From Chloroflexota bacterium (GTDB lineage Bacteria > Chloroflexota > Anaerolineae > Anaerolineales > Villigracilaceae): a stretch of DNA of 5,375 nucleotides. The DNA lies in assembly GCA_021796315.1 (NCBI GenBank), contig JAJYOH010000438.1, positions 1 through 5,375 of the forward strand, given 5' to 3'. A model generated the notes under the pieces. The model did not search any database, was not told the DNA's origin, and saw only the letters and a program-made list of their open reading frames with translations. Of the stretch, positions 1 through 4,986 are shown piece after piece (position 1 is the first letter of the stretch; the number at the start of each line of letters is the position of its first letter). Both the position numbers and the translations under genes were made by a program.

Positions 1-174
1 CGCGGGCTTCTGCAATTCCTGGATGACGGATGCAATCGTAAACGTCTTGCCAGTACCGGTCGCGCCGAGCAAAACCTGTTGTCGCATCCCCTTGCGGACT
101 CCGTCAACGAGTTGAGCGATCGCTTCCGGCTGGTCGCCGGTTGGAATAAATGGGGCTTGAAGTTTAAAGTCCAT
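1..174 (-). CDS. uvrB: UvrB, excinuclease ABC subunit B (N-terminal 58 residues; rest lies off the left edge)
   Basis: UvrB is the DNA-damage-verifying helicase-like subunit of the UvrABC nucleotide excision repair complex. It is loaded on DNA by UvrA and recruits UvrC for incision. Reading the minus strand from ATG at 174 gives 58 residues without a stop. They start [19 protein letters not shown], matching the conserved UvrB N-terminus (FxPxGDQPxAI, about residues 9-19). The Walker A ATP-binding motif GATGTGKT is at residues 37-44, followed by [13 protein letters not shown] as in UvrB proteins. Only the start of domain 1a is present, so the beta-hairpin, the helicase motifs II-VI and the UvrC-binding tail cannot be judged. 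The ribosome binding site is weak (a GAGA-like stretch a few bases before the ATG). The start is supported by alignment to the family N-terminus and by the consensus promoter and LexA box just upstream. It is transcribed in the same direction as the lipoprotein and kimA genes but has its own promoter. Confidence 0.97.
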   Translation of the reverse strand, partial: MDFKLQAPFIPTGDQPEAIAQLVDGVRKGMRQQVLLGATGTGKTFTIASVIQELQKPA

Positions 175-194
175 AAAGTCTCATTTCTCTAGGT

Positions 195-206
195 GAACGT
201 ACGTTC
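195..206. promoter_or_regulatory. LexA/DinR operator (SOS box) of uvrB
   Basis: GAACGTACGTTC is a perfect 12-bp palindrome that fits the GAAC-N4-GTTC LexA box of Firmicutes and Actinobacteria, which has also been reported for the Chloroflexi genus Dehalococcoides. It lies directly downstream of the uvrB -10 box, over the expected transcription start and upstream of the start codon. Because uvrB is a classic SOS gene, motif, position and gene agree. LexA repression with RecA-dependent release after DNA damage is the likely control. Confidence 0.85.
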
Positions 207-207
207 T

Positions 208-236
208 ATTATACTGCCTCTCGGAATAATTTCCAA
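208..236 (-). promoter_or_regulatory. Predicted sigma70-type promoter of uvrB
   Basis: On the minus strand there is a -35 element TTGGAA (236-231, 4 of 6 consensus), a 17-bp spacer and a perfect -10 element TATAAT (213-208). Transcription should start near 201, giving a leader of about 27 nt before the uvrB ATG. The predicted start site falls inside the LexA palindrome at 195-206, the geometry expected for repression by LexA. The elements are seen directly; promoter activity is inferred. Confidence 0.8.
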
Positions 237-309
237 ACTCGGCCGTCTATACAGAACAAGAATGAAATTCGTTATTTGCCAAATCACGCAGTGCGATGTA
301 ACACAAGCA

Positions 310-341
310 AAAGCCAAGGGCATGGCTTGGCCCTCGGCTTT
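310..341 (-). terminator. Probable Rho-independent terminator downstream of the lipoprotein gene
   Basis: Arms AAAGCCAAGGGC (310-321) and GCCCTCGGCTTT (330-341) pair over 12 positions around an 8-nt loop. The single non-Watson-Crick position is a G-U wobble in the minus-strand RNA but an A-C mismatch in the plus-strand RNA. Read on the minus strand, the stem ends in a short T run (TTTT, then GCTTG). It lies between the lipoprotein stop codon and the uvrB promoter, so it would end transcription from the kimA-lipoprotein side. The U tract is modest. Confidence 0.6.
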
Positions 342-346
342 ACGGA

Positions 347-428
347 TTTCTCAAAAAAGAAACCTTCGCGCTCGCCTGCCCTCGTAGAGGGTTGCGGGCT
401 TCGCGGTTCGTTTTCTTACTTTGAGAAA
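347..428. repeat. Long imperfect inverted repeat, possibly also a terminator
   Basis: The outer arms TTTCTCAAA (347-355) and TTTGAGAAA (420-428) are exact reverse complements. A central hairpin CCCTC-GTA-GAGGG (379-391) sits at the middle, and paired CGCG and GCC blocks lie between with internal loops. On the minus strand the right arm contains GAACCGCGAAGCCCGCA (409-393), nearly the same as GAACCGCGAAGACCGCCA at 3621 in the second inverted repeat. The element therefore looks like a member of a dispersed palindromic repeat family. On the minus strand the hairpin ends in a T-rich stretch (TTTCTTTTTT), so it could assist termination after the lipoprotein gene. It codes for nothing I recognise. 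Confidence 0.55.
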
Positions 429-465
429 GCCTTGCCTCGGTTCGTGGAGTCCGCTCAAGGTCCGG

Positions 466-1101
466 CTATGGAACCGGGTTGGGAGGAAAAGTCCCTTCGG
501 GCGCATAATAGTCATTCGGGTTGACACCAGTCGTCACGTGACCGGCAGTCACAACCACGTCAATCAAAGTATGATCGTCACAGCCATACTGCAAGCCACA
601 CGGTACCATTTGGGAATAGCCGCCCACGGGGCCGGAATTAAATCCGCCGCCGGGAATGGTGTAAGCCAGCACGCGATATGTGCCCGGGGGCAGATTATCA
701 AGCTGATATGAATTTTGTCCGAAGGCTGTGTCAACGTGATAATAGTTCGGTGCGCCAACCTGAAAGGCCACGATCCGCAAAGAAGGAATGCCGCTGGCTG
801 GATACATCAGCGTACCTGAAATACTCCCGGTTGCGGCAACGGGATGGAGCGTTGGTGCAAGCGCGGGAACAACGGCTTGGGTTGCACTTGAAACTGGTTG
901 AGCAGCGGGAATGGCCTGTGTCGCGGCTGGTTGCGCGTTGGCTGCCTGCTGGGTCATCGCTTGAAACGTGGCTTGAACGATTTGATTCACATCCTGAGTT
1001 GGTTCGCTAAAATTGATCGTAACGTGGTCCGGCAGCGGGCCGCAGGAGGCCGCCCAAATTGCCAAACAAGTCAAAATCACCATCACTCGTAAAGTACGCA
1101 T
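466..1101 (-). CDS. Predicted secreted lipoprotein with a C-terminal beta-rich domain (211 aa)
   Basis: The protein begins MRTLRVMVILTCLAIWAASC: a charged start, a hydrophobic core and a lipobox (AASC, Cys20). It should be exported and lipid-anchored on the outer face of the cytoplasmic membrane. Residues about 30-85 form an Ala/Gln/Thr/Pro-rich linker. From about residue 90 a compact domain begins with SISGTLMYPASGIPSLRIVAF. It continues with YQLDNLPPGTYRVLAY, which resembles carboxypeptidase-regulatory-like beta-sandwich folds, then VPCGLQYGC and the tail DYYAPEGTFPPNPVP. The two Cys in VPCGLQYGC may form a disulphide. I recall similar uncharacterised lipoproteins from Anaerolineae, but the function is unknown. 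The start at 1101 is preferred over the in-frame ATG at 1290 because it gives the signal peptide and has a strong GAGGAG ribosome binding site 7 nt upstream, while the longer form would overlap the end of kimA. It lies 68 bp downstream of kimA on the same strand and may be co-transcribed with it. Confidence 0.85.
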   Translation of the reverse strand: MRTLRVMVILTCLAIWAASCGPLPDHVTINFSEPTQDVNQIVQATFQAMTQQAANAQPAATQAIPAAQPVSSATQAVVPALAPTLHPVAATGSISGTLMYPASGIPSLRIVAFQVGAPNYYHVDTAFGQNSYQLDNLPPGTYRVLAYTIPGGGFNSGPVGGYSQMVPCGLQYGCDDHTLIDVVVTAGHVTTGVNPNDYYAPEGTFPPNPVP

Positions 1102-1169
1102 TTTTTTCTCCTCTATAAATTGATGCCGCATGTCAATGGCTGGAAAAGTCAATGTCAATGGCAATCGCG

Positions 1170-3011
1170 TCACATCTTCAGGTGATAAGGCACATCGATC
1201 ACAACGCGCTCCAGTCCCATCGTGCGGCGGCCATAAAGCAAAGCCGCTTTCAAAAGCCAGGCGGTTTGATTGTGCAAAAGATTCTGCCACCAGGAGGTTG
1301 TCACAAATTCAGGCAGGACGACAACCGCCAATTGACCGTCGTTATGCTCCAGATCGGTCTTCTCCAAATATTCAAGCAGCGGGCCGACGATCGAGCGGAA
1401 CGGAGACGGGACGATAACCAACGGCACATCCGGCCACCACTCCTTCCATTCTTCGCTCACGCGGGACCCGGAACCGGCTTCCATTTCGACAAAGACCGCC
1501 GTCACATTTGACGAAATAGATTCCGCGAATGAGACTGCATTGATCATGCCGCGATGCACGCCTGAGATCGGGATCACCACCCGCGCCGGTTTGGCAGGTC
1601 GAAGTGAAGGCGGCAAACCATGCAAGGAAAGTTGCTGTCTCACTTCCTGATAATGCAGATGAACGCGATGAAACGCCAGCACGATCAACGGGATGACTAA
1701 AACGGTAATCCAAGCGCCCTCCACAAATTTGCTGATCGCCACCACAAAAACAGTTGTTCCAGTTGCTAAAGCTCCCGCACTATTGAAAACCGCTTTTACA
1801 ATCCATCCGCCACCTTTTTCCCTGAACCAATGCACAACCATGCCTGCCTGTGATAATGTAAAAGCCAGGAACGCGCCAATTGCAAATAATGGAATCAAGG
1901 CGTGAGTATCGCCGTTGAAGAACACGATTAGTATCCCAGCCGCAACAGCCAGTAACACGATGCCATTGGTAAAGACCAATCTATCTCCAAGCCCGCGCAG
2001 TTGGCGGGGAAGGAAACCGTCAGCGGCCACAATGGCCGCCACGCGCGGAAAGTCAGCGAAGCTGGTATTGGCGGCTACAGCCAAAATAAGCAAAGTAGAG
2101 AATTGAATTATCAAATAGAAAAACCCATCTCCGAGCAATCGCCGCGCTAGCGCTGAAAGAATAGTCTCGTTTGGACCCGCAACAACGCCCAAGAACTGAG
2201 TCAATCCAATGCTCCCCACGAAAAGCGCACCCATCAATAACGCCATCACGATCAAGGTTTGACCAGCGTTGCGCGCCTGCGGAGGTTTAAATGCCGGAAC
2301 GCCATTGCTGATCGCCTCGATGCCCGTCAGGGCGGTACAACCCGTAGCGAAGGCATGCAGGATCAGGAAAAAAGTCAGGGGCGAAACAGCTGCGGGAACG
2401 GTGGCCGCTGTGAGCGGAGTCGGACCTTCGATCCATAAGCGCACCGCGCCGTAAGCCAGCATCGGAAGATAAGTAACCAGGAACAGATAGACCGGCACAG
2501 CCATCACGGTGCCGGTCTCGCGCAGGCCGCGTAAATTGATCACAGTGATGACAGCCAGCAAAAACAGCGAAAGCACAACGCGGTAGGGCCAAAGTCCCGG
2601 AAAGGCCGAGGCAACGGCGGCCACGCCCGCAGTCAGACTGACAGCCGCGTTGAGGATGTAATCAACCAGTAAAGCGGCTGCGGCGATTAGTCCGGGAATC
2701 GTCCCCAGATTTGAGCGCGCAACGATGTATGAACCGCCGCCGGTTGGATATCCGTGAATGGTTTGATAATAAGAAAGCGCAACGACGATCAATAACCCAA
2801 TGATCGCCAGACCAATCGGCCAGGCAAAAGCCAACCCGGCACTGCCCGCGATGATCAATCCAAGATAAATTTCCTGATTGGCATACGCGATGGAAGAGAG
2901 CGCGTCGGGAGAAAAGGCCGCCAACGCACGGATTTTGTTCAACTGTTTGTGCCCGGCGGAGGACGTCGGCAGAGCCGGTCCGATGAGCCAATCTTTCAGA
3001 TGTGAGAACAT
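1170..3011 (-). CDS. kimA: KimA-type APC/KUP-superfamily K+/H+ symporter (613 aa)
   Basis: This is an inner-membrane permease expected to import K+ with protons, close in length and pattern to Bacillus subtilis KimA (formerly YdaO, about 607 aa). About 12 hydrophobic segments fill residues 31-450. Family signatures are FSPDALSSIAY (33-43), YPTGGGSYIV (88-97), LLVDYILNAAVSLTAG (114-129), ALTGIEAISNGVPAF (227-241) and LIPLFAIGAFLAFTLSQAG (372-390). A soluble cytosolic domain (about 455-613) follows, starting RVVIPISGVHRG, similar to the KimA C-terminal dimer domain where c-di-AMP inhibition has been described. Compared with KimA as I remember it, Asp36, Tyr43, Asp117, Tyr118, Ser125, Thr229 and Glu232 are kept, while Asn121 and Phe376 replace a Thr and a Tyr. 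The start has GAGGAG 9 nt upstream (3026-3021). No room exists upstream for a c-di-AMP riboswitch. It is divergent from mgsA. A general amino acid permease is the alternative, but the full-length pattern favours KimA. Confidence 0.88.
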   Translation of the reverse strand: MFSHLKDWLIGPALPTSSAGHKQLNKIRALAAFSPDALSSIAYANQEIYLGLIIAGSAGLAFAWPIGLAIIGLLIVVALSYYQTIHGYPTGGGSYIVARSNLGTIPGLIAAAALLVDYILNAAVSLTAGVAAVASAFPGLWPYRVVLSLFLLAVITVINLRGLRETGTVMAVPVYLFLVTYLPMLAYGAVRLWIEGPTPLTAATVPAAVSPLTFFLILHAFATGCTALTGIEAISNGVPAFKPPQARNAGQTLIVMALLMGALFVGSIGLTQFLGVVAGPNETILSALARRLLGDGFFYLIIQFSTLLILAVAANTSFADFPRVAAIVAADGFLPRQLRGLGDRLVFTNGIVLLAVAAGILIVFFNGDTHALIPLFAIGAFLAFTLSQAGMVVHWFREKGGGWIVKAVFNSAGALATGTTVFVVAISKFVEGAWITVLVIPLIVLAFHRVHLHYQEVRQQLSLHGLPPSLRPAKPARVVIPISGVHRGMINAVSFAESISSNVTAVFVEMEAGSGSRVSEEWKEWWPDVPLVIVPSPFRSIVGPLLEYLEKTDLEHNDGQLAVVVLPEFVTTSWWQNLLHNQTAWLLKAALLYGRRTMGLERVVIDVPYHLKM

Positions 3012-3036
3012 GCGCTTCTGCTCCTCGTTGGTCAGC

Positions 3037-3066
3037 TTGATTATACGCTCGATAACCTGCTATACT
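3037..3066 (+). promoter_or_regulatory. Predicted promoter of mgsA with extended -10
   Basis: The plus strand has TTGATT (3037-3042) as -35, an 18-bp spacer and TATACT (3061-3066) as -10. TGC directly in front (3058-3060) makes an extended -10 (TGnTATACT). Transcription would start near 3073, giving a leader of about 22 nt that carries AAGGA (3085-3089) 5 nt before the mgsA ATG. Its -35 overlaps the divergent kimA -10 at 3040-3045. Confidence 0.65.
3040..3045 (-). promoter_or_regulatory. Predicted -10 element of the kimA promoter
   Basis: The minus strand reads TATAAT at 3045-3040, a perfect -10 match, 28 bp upstream of the kimA ATG and just ahead of the GAGGAG ribosome binding site (3026-3021). 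The leader would be only about 22-24 nt. No good -35 hexamer sits 16-18 bp upstream; TTGAAA at 3074-3069 is 23 bp away. An activator or a weak basal promoter is therefore possible. The site overlaps the -35 region of the mgsA promoter. Confidence 0.5.
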
Positions 3067-3094
3067 ATTTTCAAGAAAGGATGCAAGGAATCTC

Positions 3095-3598
3095 ATGAGT
3101 CAAAAGAAAATCACGATGGAACCCGACAAGAAAATCGCGCTGGTAGCACACGACAACAAGAAACAGGACCTGGTGGAGTGGGCCAAGTTCAACCGCGACC
3201 TGTTGGCACATCACCAAGTATACGCAACAGGCACCACCGGCGAGATATTGGAACGCGAGCTTGGATTCAAAATCACAAAACTACAAAGCGGCCCTTTGGG
3301 CGGCGACCAGCAAGTTGGCGCGATGATCGTGGAAGACGAGATCAACTTCCTGATCTTTTTCTGGGACCCGCTGGAACCGGTGCCGCACGATCCCGACGTC
3401 AAGGCGCTTTTGCGGATGGCGGCCGTGTGGAACATCCCGATTGCCTGCAACCGCGCCTCCGCCGACTTTATGATCTCGTCCCCGCTGATGGACGGCGAAT
3501 ACAACCGCCTCATCCCCGATTACAACGGCTATCGCAAGCGGAAGATCCCGCAAGCTGAGGCAACGAGCAAAAGCCAAAAAGTTTGGGAGTCAAAATAG
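3095..3598 (+). CDS. mgsA: Methylglyoxal synthase (167 aa)
   Basis: This cytosolic enzyme converts dihydroxyacetone phosphate to methylglyoxal and phosphate, a bypass of lower glycolysis that relieves sugar-phosphate build-up when phosphate is short. The family pattern is complete: IALVAHD (14-20), ATGTTG (44-49), [12 protein letters not shown] (65-76), LIFFWDP (86-92), [11 protein letters not shown] (97-107), VWNIPIACN (111-119) and LIPDY. The catalytic base Asp71 lies in GGDQQ, and the other active-site residues His19, Asp20, Asp91, His98 and Asp101 carry the same numbers as in the 152-residue E. coli enzyme. After the family's usual end it carries a charged tail of about 15 residues ([15 protein letters not shown]), probably disordered. 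The start at 3095 has AAGGA 5 nt upstream; an in-frame ATG at 3116 is less well served. It is divergent from kimA and is followed by an inverted-repeat spacer rather than an operon partner. Confidence 0.97.
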   Translation: MSQKKITMEPDKKIALVAHDNKKQDLVEWAKFNRDLLAHHQVYATGTTGEILERELGFKITKLQSGPLGGDQQVGAMIVEDEINFLIFFWDPLEPVPHDPDVKALLRMAAVWNIPIACNRASADFMISSPLMDGEYNRLIPDYNGYRKRKIPQAEATSKSQKVWESK

Positions 3599-3617
3599 AT
3601 GGTATCACCGGAGCAAT

Positions 3618-3724
3618 TTTGAACCGCGAAGACCGCCAAGCTCGCCAAGAAAGACAAAGAACTTTGCGTTCTTGGCGGTTCGATCAAGGCTTGTTTGACG
3701 ACTCTATAGTGAGTGCGGTTCAAA
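3618..3724. repeat. Nested inverted repeat of the GAACCGCGAAG kind in the mgsA-ydeI spacer
   Basis: The outer arms TTTGAACCGC (3618-3627) and GCGGTTCAAA (3715-3724) are exact reverse complements. Nested inside are ACCGCCAAG (3632-3640) with CTTGGCGGT (3671-3679), or alternatively CGCCAAGAA (3643-3651) with TTCTTGGCG (3669-3677). An inner CAAAG/CTTTG pair (3655-3659, 3662-3666) caps the structure. The GAACCGCGAAG core recurs in the repeat at 347-428. It has no U tract, so it is not an obvious intrinsic terminator, although it could still hinder transcription or protect the 3' end of the mgsA mRNA. It has no coding content I recognise and looks like a small non-autonomous palindromic repeat. 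Confidence 0.65.
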
Positions 3725-3743
3725 TAGATACAGGTTAATCACA

Positions 3744-4307
3744 ATGAACATCACGAAAACTTTATCTGTATCCAACCGGGTCGAATGGCGCAGATGGCTG
3801 AAAAAGAACTACAAAACAGAAAAAGAAGTCTGGCTGGTTTATTATAAGAAGACAACCGGAAAGCCGCGCATCGAATATAACGACGCGGTGGAAGAAGCGT
3901 TATGTTTCGGCTGGATCGACAGCACCGTCAAAAAGATAGATGACGAAAGCTATGCTCAGCGATTCTCGCGGCGAAATCCCAAAACGAAATATTCACAAAG
4001 CAACAAGGAAAGATTAGCGAAACTGATAGCCGATGGAAAAGTGATGAAAGAAGTGTTGGCAACTTTGGACGATATTCCGGCAGAGAAGTTCGAAATTCCT
4101 GCCAATATTTTAAGAGCGATCAAAGCCAATAAAGAAGCATGGAAGAATTTTCAAAACTTTTCAGAAACCTACAAGTGCATCAGAATTGCTTTCATTGACG
4201 GCGCGAGAAATCGGCCGGAGGAGTTCAAAAAGCGGCTGAATTATTTTATCAAGATGACGGAGAAGAATAAGATGTTTGGGTTTGGAGGAATTGAGAAATA
4301 TTATTGA
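3744..4307 (+). CDS. YdeI/OmdA-family protein (187 aa)
   Basis: This matches the YdeI/OmpD-associated (OmdA) family, sometimes labelled bacteriocin-protection protein. The biochemical function is not established. Family signatures are RRWLKKNY (residues 16-23), EVWLVYYKK-TGKPRIEYNDAVEEALCFGWIDS (28-60), IDDESYAQRFSRRNPKTKYSQSN (65-87), then a helical C-terminus with NFSETYKCIRIAFIDGARNRPEEFKKRL (138-165) ending GFGGIEKYY. The full family length of about 185-195 residues is present without breaks, so it appears intact. It is probably cytosolic: no signal peptide or membrane segment is seen. The ribosome binding site is weak (AGG near 3732-3734). No convincing promoter was found; a TTGACG at 3695-3700 lacks a well-spaced -10. 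The gene is visibly richer in A (many AAA and GAA codons) than mgsA, which may mean later acquisition. A broken C-terminal copy of the same family lies about 790 bp downstream. Confidence 0.88.
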   Translation: MNITKTLSVSNRVEWRRWLKKNYKTEKEVWLVYYKKTTGKPRIEYNDAVEEALCFGWIDSTVKKIDDESYAQRFSRRNPKTKYSQSNKERLAKLIADGKVMKEVLATLDDIPAEKFEIPANILRAIKANKEAWKNFQNFSETYKCIRIAFIDGARNRPEEFKKRLNYFIKMTEKNKMFGFGGIEKYY

Positions 4308-4327
4308 TTCGCCTTATACGGTATGCG

Positions 4328-4336
4328 TGCTATAAT
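4328..4336 (+). promoter_or_regulatory. Extended -10 promoter of the nucleotidyltransferase gene
   Basis: TGCTATAAT (TGn plus a perfect TATAAT at 4331-4336) lies in the 43-bp gap before the gene. No good -35 is found at 17 bp; TTGATT at 4304-4309 is 21 bp away, but extended -10 promoters often do without. The expected start near 4343 leaves a leader of only about 8 nt, just enough to hold the AGGA (4343-4346) ahead of the ATG. The 19 bp from 4328 match the mgsA promoter at 17 positions. Confidence 0.65.
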
Positions 4337-4350
4337 ATTTTCAGGACACC

Positions 4351-4983
4351 ATGACAAAGTATGAAAGACACTTACAAGACGACTATCTCGCGTTGCTGAA
4401 AGAAGCGAGCAACTATTACATGGCACACGGAGACGTTTTCACTACATTGCAAAACCTGACGCGCCGTTTGGATGACGAAAAAATTCCATATGCATTAGTT
4501 GGAGGTTTGGCATTGGCCGCGCATGGATTTGTGCGGATGACACAGGATGTGGATATATTGATGACGCGTGAGGGACTGGAAACATTCAAACAAAGATTCC
4601 TAGGGCGCGGATATGCACTGGCATTTTCGGGAGCGCAAAAGACACTTCGAGATGTCGAAACGCAAGTGCGGATCGAAATTTTGGTCACAGGCGATTATCC
4701 CGGGGACGGCAAACCCAAGCCTGTGGCGTTTCCCGATCCGTCCATCGTTTTTACCGAACGCAGCGGCATGCGCGTCATCCCAATGGAAAAACTCATTGAA
4801 CTTAAGTTGGCATCTGGAATGAGCGCGCCGCATCGTTTGCGTGATCTGGCGGACGCGCAGGATTTGATCGCAACGCTCAAACTGCCAATCGAGTTTGCAG
4901 AAACATTGGACGCTTCGGTGCGCGAAACTTTCCGCGAGTTGTGGCACAGCGCGCAATCCGATTCTCCCAACGACTCGGATTGA
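4351..4983 (+). CDS. Stand-alone nucleotidyltransferase-fold protein (AbiEii/DUF6036-like, 210 aa)
   Basis: The central region has the minimal nucleotidyltransferase signature: YALVGGLALAAHGF (residues 47-60, with Gly51-Gly52) followed by RMTQDVDIL (62-70), in which Asp66 and Asp68 would bind metal. A third acidic residue is likely Glu109 in the strand VRIEILV. Downstream, MEKLIELKLASG (145-156) and HRLRDLADAQDLI (161-173) match the K...R..D..D pattern of AbiEii/MenT-like and DUF6036 proteins. Such proteins may transfer nucleotides to RNA or protein, and some act as toxins. No AbiEi-type antitoxin or HEPN partner gene is adjacent, so I call only the fold. The first 35 residues are a helical extension and the last 10 are acidic and Ser-rich. 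AGGA (4343-4346) lies 4 nt before the start. The TGA stop is followed in the same frame by the YdeI remnant. Confidence 0.8.
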   Translation: MTKYERHLQDDYLALLKEASNYYMAHGDVFTTLQNLTRRLDDEKIPYALVGGLALAAHGFVRMTQDVDILMTREGLETFKQRFLGRGYALAFSGAQKTLRDVETQVRIEILVTGDYPGDGKPKPVAFPDPSIVFTERSGMRVIPMEKLIELKLASGMSAPHRLRDLADAQDLIATLKLPIEFAETLDASVRETFRELWHSAQSDSPNDSD

Positions 4984-4986
4984 CGG

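Noticed and set aside
193..524. Small plus-strand open frames in the uvrB-lipoprotein spacer
   Set aside because: They run through the LexA box, the hairpin terminator and the inverted repeat, lack ribosome binding sites, and show no protein-like composition.
1102..1290. Longer lipoprotein reading frame starting at 1290
   Set aside because: It would overlap the end of kimA by about 120 bp and bury the signal peptide 63 residues inside the protein. The ATG at 1101 has GAGGAG at good spacing and gives a proper lipobox.
2878..3558. Long plus-strand open frame crossing the kimA start and mgsA
   Set aside because: It is a shadow: it covers the kimA 5' end antisense and reads mgsA out of frame, and its protein is low-complexity Arg-rich with no family pattern.
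3643..3690. Intrinsic terminator for mgsA
   Set aside because: The hairpin is strong but is followed by GTTCGATCAAGG rather than a U tract, so it is listed as an inverted repeat and not called a Rho-independent terminator.
3704..3714. CTATAGTGAGT, identical to part of the reverse complement of the T7 RNA polymerase promoter
   Set aside because: Only 11 bases match and the rest of the T7 promoter is absent. No phage or vector sequence is nearby, so it is most likely chance within the repeat.
3744..4983. A toxin-antitoxin or AbiE-type phage defence operon made of the YdeI gene and the nucleotidyltransferase
   Set aside because: The YdeI protein has no helix-turn-helix or AbiEi-like features. 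The nucleotidyltransferase has its own promoter, and no second defence gene is present. It is kept only as an open question in the findings.
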